Origin: Succinatimonas sp. UBA6849
GTDB lineage: Bacteria; Pseudomonadota; Gammaproteobacteria; Enterobacterales; Succinivibrionaceae
Assembly (NCBI GenBank): GCA_002449335.1
Contig: DKDL01000111.1
Location: forward strand, 1-6,615
DNA: 6,615 nt
Direction of reading: 5' to 3'
Shown here: positions 1-4,200 of the stretch, piece after piece
Layout: every line of letters begins with the position of its first letter
How positions within the stretch are numbered: the stretch's first letter is position 1
The notes under the pieces: generated by a model
Databases searched by the model: none
What the model saw: the letters and a program-made list of their open reading frames with translations, nothing else
What the model was told of the DNA's origin: nothing
Made by a program: the position numbers and the translations under genes

Positions 1-111
1 CTTGTTCCTTGTCACCATATAGCAAACAGATTTTAATAATTCAAATACTGTTTTCTTACTTTCAAGTTTTTTATCTAATAGCTTTGGTTCTACTGTAACC
101 TTAGGAGACAT
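1..111 (-). CDS. 5' part of an unrecognised minus-strand gene, cut by the window edge
   Basis: Reading the minus strand from an ATG at 111-109 gives 37 uninterrupted codons to the window edge, beginning MSPKVTVEPKLLDKKLESKK and continuing with a segment around LLKSVCYMVTRNK. The frame is closed by a stop about ten codons upstream, and the ATG at 111 is the only ATG in that interval, so the start is defined if the gene is real. No Shine-Dalgarno sequence lies just upstream (the bases before the ATG read CAAACTATT), which lowers confidence. The composition is lysine-rich and protein-like, but I do not recognise the family. A transposase or another accessory protein is possible; nothing visible decides it. 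It is divergent from the AAA+ ATPase gene. Confidence 0.4.
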   Translation of the reverse strand, partial: MSPKVTVEPKLLDKKLESKKTVFELLKSVCYMVTRNK

Positions 112-199
112 AATAGTTTGTGACGGAATAGATTGGAATCAAGAACTCCTTACAGACTTTTAAGCAATTCAAGAAACACTTTACCCTGTCTAAAAATCA

Positions 200-247
200 A
201 TCAGCTGATCTCTTTTAATTATGCTCATGCAGATATGAGCTCATGCA
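200..247. repeat. cluster of two 10-bp palindromes and a 9-bp direct repeat
   Basis: ATCAGCTGAT (200-209) and ATGAGCTCAT (235-244) are perfect palindromes. GCTCATGCA occurs at 223-231 and again at 239-247, a 16-bp step, and its second copy overlaps the second palindrome. Such spacing could suit a dimeric DNA-binding protein between divergent genes, but no regulator is identifiable and the function is unknown. Confidence 0.45.
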
Positions 248-419
248 AATAAGTGCTTAGGCAAAAAGCAGAACAAGAGATATGCCCCGCTTAGCGTTAA
301 TGTCCAAATTCAATTTACTATCATACTTTAAATCACAACTTTGCATCAACATGTTCAATTGACAGAGTCATTACCAATAAATTGCCCTAAGGCTGAAGAG
401 ATAACTAATTTTATATCAG

Positions 420-458
420 TATAATTCAAACTTATTCTCTTTTCTTTATTTATATGAT
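420..458 (+). promoter_or_regulatory. candidate -10 boxes upstream of the AAA+ ATPase gene
   Basis: A perfect TATAAT lies at 420-425 and a TATGAT at 453-458, 60 and 27 bases before the ATG at 486. Neither has a good -35 hexamer at 16-18 bp, so both are weak predictions. The AT content of the region makes chance -10 matches likely. Confidence 0.3.
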
Positions 459-485
459 AATATCTACTAATTAAGGTAAAAAAAA

Positions 486-1547
486 ATGAAGAAACGAGAC
501 GTAGTTGCATTGGTTAGATATCACGCAGAGCACAATGAACCTGGATTTAAAGCTGCAGCTTATACCGTAGCTAATTGTTTTGAAGAAATGGGAGATCATG
601 AGCTTGCCCATTATGTTATGGCTTTGGTAACCGATCCAAACTCTTTTGTTCCCCAATTTGTTCCTCAATCAGGATTAAACGACATTACTGATACCATTGA
701 AAACATAAAATTCATTCAAAAGATATCAACGTCAGAGGATCAACCTCTTCTTCTGCCTCAAGTCATTACAGACGACATCACAGGTGTCTGTAATGCCATA
801 AAAAGAGATCTAGGTATCTGTAAATTTCTGTTTCAGGGAAAGCCAGGAACCGGTAAAACTGAAGCTGTAAAGCAACTTGGAAGGATTCTGAAAAAAGACG
901 TTTATTCAGTTGATTTCACCCAAATAATTGATAGTAAGTTAGGTCAGACTTCTAAAAATTTATCTGAACTATTCAAAGAAATCACAGCCATAAACACCTA
1001 TAACAAATGCATCATCTTATTTGACGAAATAGATGCTCTTGCTCTTGATAGAACCAATTCAAACGACCTAAGAGAAATGGGCAGAGTAACGTCTACTCTT
1101 CTAAAATACCTTGATAGTTTACCTAAAGATATCGTGATCATTGCAACTACCAATTTATACGAGCATTTTGACAAAGCACTCACTAGAAGATTTGATGCTG
1201 TGATTAACTTTGACAGATATTCGCAAAGTGATCTTTTTGAGATAGGAGAATCTATTCTCAACCGATATTTAGACAAAGTAAAAATCTGTAAGAAGAACAG
1301 TCGCCTGTTTAAAAAGATCATGACAAGTTTTAATGAAATTCCATTCCCAGGAGAATTATCAAACATCATTAAGACTTCTGTTGCATTTAGTGATCCGCAT
1401 GATCCTGAGGATTATTTACGCAGGTTGTTTCATGCTCTAACGGACAATGCTGATTACGATCTTAAAAAATTAAAAGCTCTTAAATTCACCCAAAGAGAAA
1501 TTTCTGTACTCACAGACAATTCTAAAAGTGCTGAAAATAGAGATTGA
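486..1547 (+). CDS. AAA+ ATPase, IetA-like (S8-protease-associated type), apparently without its partner
   Basis: A 353-residue, presumably cytoplasmic ATPase. The ATG at 486 is preceded by AAGG (473-476) nine bases upstream, and the frame has no better start. Residues 1-50 form a helical N-terminal segment (VALVRYHAEHNEPGFKAAA..., then GDHELAHYVMALV) of the kind I associate with AAA ATPases encoded beside subtilisin-like S8 proteases (IetA of IetAS). The AAA core follows: Walker A GKPGTGKT (118-125), Walker B CIILFDEID (175-183; D180, E181), sensor 1 ATTN (220-223) and a candidate arginine finger pair R234-R235 in ALTRRFD. A C-terminal helical part with PGEL (288-291) ends in KFTQREISVLTDNSKS, which resembles half of a helix-turn-helix. 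All ATPase motifs look intact. The family's role is inferred to be remodelling or restraining a partner protein, but no S8 protease gene is present downstream. It converges on nadE. AAA+ membership is near certain; the IetA-like subfamily is recalled, not searched. Confidence 0.9.
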   Translation: MKKRDVVALVRYHAEHNEPGFKAAAYTVANCFEEMGDHELAHYVMALVTDPNSFVPQFVPQSGLNDITDTIENIKFIQKISTSEDQPLLLPQVITDDITGVCNAIKRDLGICKFLFQGKPGTGKTEAVKQLGRILKKDVYSVDFTQIIDSKLGQTSKNLSELFKEITAINTYNKCIILFDEIDALALDRTNSNDLREMGRVTSTLLKYLDSLPKDIVIIATTNLYEHFDKALTRRFDAVINFDRYSQSDLFEIGESILNRYLDKVKICKKNSRLFKKIMTSFNEIPFPGELSNIIKTSVAFSDPHDPEDYLRRLFHALTDNADYDLKKLKALKFTQREISVLTDNSKSAENRD

Positions 1548-1548
1548 A

Positions 1549-1671
1549 ATGAGAAGGAAAAATCATAGCTCATTCAACTATTGTTTTAGCTTAAACGTGA
1601 TATTTCTCAATGACACATCTTTTGTAAAGACGTCATTAAGAATGCAGACTACAGAACTTGCGATATCTTGA
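1549..1671 (+). CDS. 40-codon frame starting one base after the ATPase stop; possible remnant
   Basis: The ATPase stop TGA (1545-1547) is followed after one base by an ATG opening a 40-codon frame (MRRKNHSSFNYCFSLN...) that ends with TGA at 1669-1671. The position fits translational coupling, where a partner gene would be expected to start. The product has no recognisable domain, membrane segment or signal peptide. Beyond the first stop the same frame stays open for 15 more codons to TAA, ending just before the hairpin at 1719. It could be a real small protein, the eroded start of a lost partner such as an S8 protease, or a chance frame. The upstream ribosome site is only a weak purine stretch within the ATPase end. 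I cannot show homology to any protease. Confidence 0.3.
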   Translation: MRRKNHSSFNYCFSLNVIFLNDTSFVKTSLRMQTTELAIS

Positions 1672-1718
1672 GAACGAAAAATCTTGCGATTGTGTTTTGC
1701 AGTTGAATTGAACATATA

Positions 1719-1762
1719 ATGCGCCTAACTGGTCACTGTTATGACTGTTAAGTTAGGCGCAT
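1719..1762 (-). terminator. strong hairpin between convergent genes, likely terminator of nadE
   Basis: ATGCGCCTAACT (1719-1730) and AGTTAGGCGCAT (1751-1762) are perfect 12-bp inverted arms around a 20-base loop, within which GTCA (1732-1735) can pair with TGAC (1742-1745). It starts 25 bases beyond the nadE stop in the minus direction, and in that direction is followed by TATATGTT, a poor but U-containing tract. In the plus direction no U-run follows. It most likely ends nadE transcription and may also serve the ATPase gene; a REP-like element is an alternative. Confidence 0.55.
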
Positions 1763-1786
1763 CTAAGACTGTTGTAATACCAAACG

Positions 1787-3652
1787 TTATTTAAGATCTT
1801 CTAACAGTGATCTGTAACCGTCGTTTAGTAATGGGAAGATAAAGCCTGACTTTGCATTCAAATCTGTCTTTTCGATATGGAAAGTTGTAGCTCCCCTCTC
1901 TCTCTTCCACTGATTTACTGCAAGTCTTGTAAAGTAACGTTTTACAAAAAGCTTTAGATCATCACGTGAGAAGTTCTGATACTCTTCTACTAAAGTATCT
2001 AAAATTCTCTGTGGAGTGTAAAGCTCACCTTGATGTAATACATGAATTCTATCTAAGATCACATAAGGCATTAGATCACGCTCATCAGTCTGACCAGGTT
2101 TTAATTCAGCTGTAGGAGCCTGAGCTGAAATGTATGACATATCAGGAACATCTAGTTTCAAACCACCTTTTACAACCTCAATACCATCATCTGCAATATG
2201 CTGATTGATTTTTAGAATTCTGCTCTTTGAAACATCACCAATTGGAGATAAACCACCTGCGGTATCACCATCCATAGTGCAATAACCTACAGCATCCTCT
2301 GAGGCATTACAGGTTGACATTAAAAGCTTGTTATAGCGGTTTGCGATCATCCAGATACCAGGGGCACGAGAACGAGCCTGAATGTTCTGCAGTGTCAAAT
2401 CGTCACGATCCCAGTTAAGCTCATCACCAGGTGTTGTACCATTGATGATAGCTACATAATCTTCAACTAACTTTGCAATTGACCACTCATAATGAGTTGC
2501 ACCAATGTTATGAGCAACTTTTGAAGCAGCAGTTCTGGTTACAGAGCCTGATACAGCAGAGCCCTGATATACAGTAGTTAATACCTGAGGCATGATCTTT
2601 TCTTTTACAAATGACTGTTTATCACCTGTAAAAGCAGGTACCTCAAACTTTAATGCAGATAAAAGCTCTTTATACTCGTCATAGCCTAACTCATCTAAAG
2701 CTGCTAACTGACCATAGCAGACACAGGTTGCACAAAGACCAGAATCAGCGCCACCTGACATTGACAGAGCAAAGCCATGAGAACGGGTCTTTAACATCCA
2801 GTCAAACTGACCTAGTGCTACAGATCTAACAATTGTGTCGTACTCATTTAAGAACTCACTGATACCTGATGATGCTGTTACAAAGTCAGCTCTCTTAAAA
2901 GATAGATAGTTACTCTGTGCAACTAACTTACCGTCGTCAGCAATAATTGACAGACCGTCAAAGATATCAGAACCACTTTCACAGCCTAATAAATTAGTTG
3001 TTACAACTTGGCAATGTAATGTTGAGGATAAGGCTACAGCTTCTACTACTCGCTGTTTATCATCAAAAAGCTCAAAGCGCTTTGCTTCAGGACAGATTAA
3101 TAGCTCAACCTTATCAAGATAAGATAAATCACCTTCATTAAAGTAAACACCAACTCTCTTGGTTACTGTCTGTTTTGAAGAAACGTTAAGTTCAACCTCA
3201 AAAGTGTTTGCAGGTGTAAAGATCTCAGAACCTATATTAAAAGATAAACCTTCAACACAAGGGGTTCTAAAGAAACGAACTCTTGAGTCACAGCTGTTAT
3301 AGCATGAATGTAAAACGCTTATACCTATGATCTTGCTTTTCTTTAATAGAACATAAGCATCATAAGTCTTATTATCAGAGCCGGTTAAAGGCAGACCTAC
3401 ACCAACTACAATACCTTCAGGTAGAGAGTACTTTAAATTTAACAGAGCATGCTGTGCACTCTTTGTTAACTCACTGTACCAGAACAGATCACCACAGTTG
3501 TAACCTGAAATAGCTAATTCAGGAAAAGCTATAATGGAGATACCTTCTTTTACAGCTTGTGCGCATTGTTTGAGAATTTTTTCAAGATTGCCATTAAGAT
3601 CGAGAGGAGTGGTGTTGATTCGACCTGCAGCAATGTAGTTTAAATCTGCCAT
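1787..3652 (-). CDS. nadE: NAD+ synthetase, glutamine-dependent architecture, with a degenerate glutaminase domain
   Basis: A 621-residue cytoplasmic enzyme for the last step of NAD+ synthesis: ATP-dependent amidation of deamido-NAD+. The ATG at 3652-3650 has GGAG eight bases upstream. Residues 1-270 form the nitrilase-like glutaminase domain (FPELAISGYNCGDLF from 43; VGVGLPL 83-89; DGLSIIADDGKLVAQS 232-247). Residues 280-621 form the synthetase domain: PP-loop SGGADS (299-304), LTLQNIQARSRAPGIW (419-434), STCNASEDAVGYCTMDGDTA (446-465) and APTAELKPGQTDE (512-524). Length is close to the usual 640-680. In the glutaminase domain Glu45 is kept. The segment normally reading GxVPKTxLPNYxEF reads GISVLHSCYNSCDS (110-123), without the catalytic Lys. 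The motif VEICED reads VYFNEG (169-174), with Asn172 in place of the catalytic Cys. The glutaminase is therefore probably inactive and free ammonia the likely nitrogen source; this is inference from motif alignment by eye. The family assignment itself is firm. Confidence 0.95.
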   Translation of the reverse strand: MADLNYIAAGRINTTPLDLNGNLEKILKQCAQAVKEGISIIAFPELAISGYNCGDLFWYSELTKSAQHALLNLKYSLPEGIVVGVGLPLTGSDNKTYDAYVLLKKSKIIGISVLHSCYNSCDSRVRFFRTPCVEGLSFNIGSEIFTPANTFEVELNVSSKQTVTKRVGVYFNEGDLSYLDKVELLICPEAKRFELFDDKQRVVEAVALSSTLHCQVVTTNLLGCESGSDIFDGLSIIADDGKLVAQSNYLSFKRADFVTASSGISEFLNEYDTIVRSVALGQFDWMLKTRSHGFALSMSGGADSGLCATCVCYGQLAALDELGYDEYKELLSALKFEVPAFTGDKQSFVKEKIMPQVLTTVYQGSAVSGSVTRTAASKVAHNIGATHYEWSIAKLVEDYVAIINGTTPGDELNWDRDDLTLQNIQARSRAPGIWMIANRYNKLLMSTCNASEDAVGYCTMDGDTAGGLSPIGDVSKSRILKINQHIADDGIEVVKGGLKLDVPDMSYISAQAPTAELKPGQTDERDLMPYVILDRIHVLHQGELYTPQRILDTLVEEYQNFSRDDLKLFVKRYFTRLAVNQWKRERGATTFHIEKTDLNAKSGFIFPLLNDGYRSLLEDLK

Positions 3653-3672
3653 ACTATAAACTCCAATGAAGT

Positions 3673-3702
3673 ATTATGTGATGCATACTCTGTCTGCATC
3701 AA
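3673..3702 (-). promoter_or_regulatory. candidate nadE promoter with an inverted repeat filling its spacer
   Basis: On the minus strand a -35 TTGATG (3702-3697) and a -10 CATAAT (3678-3673) are 18 bp apart, leaving a leader of about 15-20 bases to the nadE ATG. The inverted repeat TGATGCA-N9-TGCATCA (3679-3701) occupies the spacer and overlaps the -35 box, a typical place for a repressor operator. The promoter match is moderate and the regulator is unknown; the site does not look like an NrtR site as I remember it. Confidence 0.45.
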
Positions 3703-3703
3703 T

Positions 3704-3720
3704 ATTTTCTTAAAGAAAAT
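3704..3720. repeat. 17-bp palindrome upstream of the nadE promoter
   Basis: ATTTTCTT-A-AAGAAAAT is a perfect 8-1-8 palindrome directly upstream of the proposed nadE -35 box. It could be a second protein-binding site or an AT-rich upstream promoter element. Confidence 0.4.
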
Positions 3721-3730
3721 ACAGCAAAAC

Positions 3731-3772
3731 TTATGCAAGATAACTTTTTTGCAAGATTACCTTTTGCAAGAA
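3731..3772 (-). repeat. three phased TTGCAAGA-type repeats upstream of nadE
   Basis: Three related units follow each other: TTATGCAAGATAAC (3731-3744), TTTTGCAAGATTAC (3747-3760) and TTTTGCAAGAA (3762-3772). The GCAAG cores start at 3735, 3751 and 3766, steps of 16 and 15 bp. They lie 30-70 bp upstream of the proposed nadE -35 box and point the same way. An activator or repressor array is possible; the function is unknown. Confidence 0.5.
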
Positions 3773-3907
3773 AAAAAATTGCATACACAAGAATGCACAC
3801 ATAGTTATTTAGAATACTGTCAAAAATAACATAATTTAGGACCTAAAGATTAACTGCGCCCTAAAAATGAACATTGACGTATATTTTATTGTTTAGTTTT
3901 GGGGTTA

Positions 3908-4009
3908 ATGTTTTACAACGGTGCTAATTATTCACGCTACGCTGAAAATATAAAGGCACTGTTAATTTATGATTTGATAGCACACTATGAATTCAGGGAA
4001 AATTCATAA
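3908..4009 (+). CDS. possible 33-residue small protein in the intergenic region
   Basis: ATG at 3908 opens a 33-codon frame ending in TAA (4007-4009), beginning MFYNGANYSRYAENIKALL and continuing with IYDLIAHYEFRENS. The composition is more protein-like than expected for random AT-rich DNA. The only purine-rich upstream sequence, GGGG (3901-3904), is too close (three bases) for a normal ribosome site. After the stop the frame stays open for 15 more codons. It may be a gene relic, a true small protein or chance; no family is recognised. Confidence 0.2.
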   Translation: MFYNGANYSRYAENIKALLIYDLIAHYEFRENS

Positions 4010-4029
4010 ATAAACGTCAAAGCACCGTT
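3917..4029. repeat. 9-bp inverted repeat spanning the middle of the intergenic region
   Basis: AACGGTGCT (3917-3925) and AGCACCGTT (4021-4029) are perfect complements 95 bases apart. Between them sits a second inverted pair, TATGAATT (3986-3993) and AATTCATA (4001-4008). The outer arms are GC-richer than the surroundings, so a transcript could fold into a closed structure, as in a small RNA. Alternatively they are two sites for one DNA-binding protein. Confidence 0.4.
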
Positions 4030-4123
4030 ATACTTACAGATATACGTATGGAAATAAAAGTGCTACACAGCACAAAAGAAAAAAAAGATGAATGTGATTG
4101 ATGATAAGTTTAATTAACAATGC

Positions 4124-4151
4124 TTGATTTCAACTAAGCTCAATCTATATT
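4124..4151 (+). promoter_or_regulatory. candidate promoter of the glycogen debranching enzyme gene
   Basis: -35 TTGATT (4124-4129) and -10 TATATT (4146-4151) are separated by 16 bp, giving a leader of about 42 bases before the GTG start. The hexamers match the sigma-70 consensus reasonably in an AT-rich setting. Confidence 0.45.
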
Positions 4152-4200
4152 CAGAATATGAACAAAGATATAAACCAATTTTTATCAAGGATCGGTATAC

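Larger units (their letters stand above)
112..485. other. non-coding spacer between the left-edge gene and the AAA+ ATPase gene
   Basis: This AT-rich stretch of 374 bases holds no convincing gene. The longest start-to-stop frame noticed is 26 codons (282-362, plus strand) with no good ribosome site and no recognisable product. It contains the palindromes ATCAGCTGAT (200-209) and ATGAGCTCAT (235-244), the nonamer GCTCATGCA twice (223-231 and 239-247), and candidate -10 boxes near its right end. No tRNA, riboswitch or insertion-sequence terminal repeat could be recognised. Confidence 0.6.
3653..4200. other. 548-bp divergent intergenic region between nadE and the debranching-enzyme gene
   Basis: The left third belongs to nadE, with a promoter and operator-like repeats next to it. 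The right end carries the promoter and ribosome site of the debranching-enzyme gene. The middle holds a palindrome TTTAGG-A-CCTAAA (3835-3847), a 33-codon frame (3908-4009), an inverted repeat TATGAATT-N7-AATTCATA (3986-4008) and several GTGC/GCAC words. It is unusually long for two housekeeping genes and could hide a small RNA. No known riboswitch was recognised. Confidence 0.6.

Noticed and set aside
282..362. 26-codon plus-strand frame starting MPRLALMSKF
   Set aside because: It is too short, lacks a clear ribosome site and shows no recognisable similarity.
359..364. Perfect TTGACA -35 hexamer upstream of the ATPase gene
   Set aside because: No -10 box stands at 15-19 bp on the same strand, so it is not called as a promoter.
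471..668. 65-codon minus-strand frame overlapping the start of the ATPase gene
   Set aside because: It lies antisense to the well-supported ATPase start, has no recognisable domain and is explained as a shadow frame.
998..1369. 123-codon minus-strand frame inside the ATPase gene
   Set aside because: It is fully antisense to the conserved Walker B to C-terminal coding region and has no family features.
3820..3825. TTGACA on the minus strand upstream of nadE
   Set aside because: The sequence 15-19 bp downstream on that strand (around GTGTGC) does not resemble a -10 box, and the site is over 160 bases from the nadE start; the nearer candidate was preferred.
3653..3840. Possible NAD-sensing riboswitch ahead of nadE
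   Set aside because: No known riboswitch fold could be recognised, and the favoured promoter leaves a leader of only about 20 bases.
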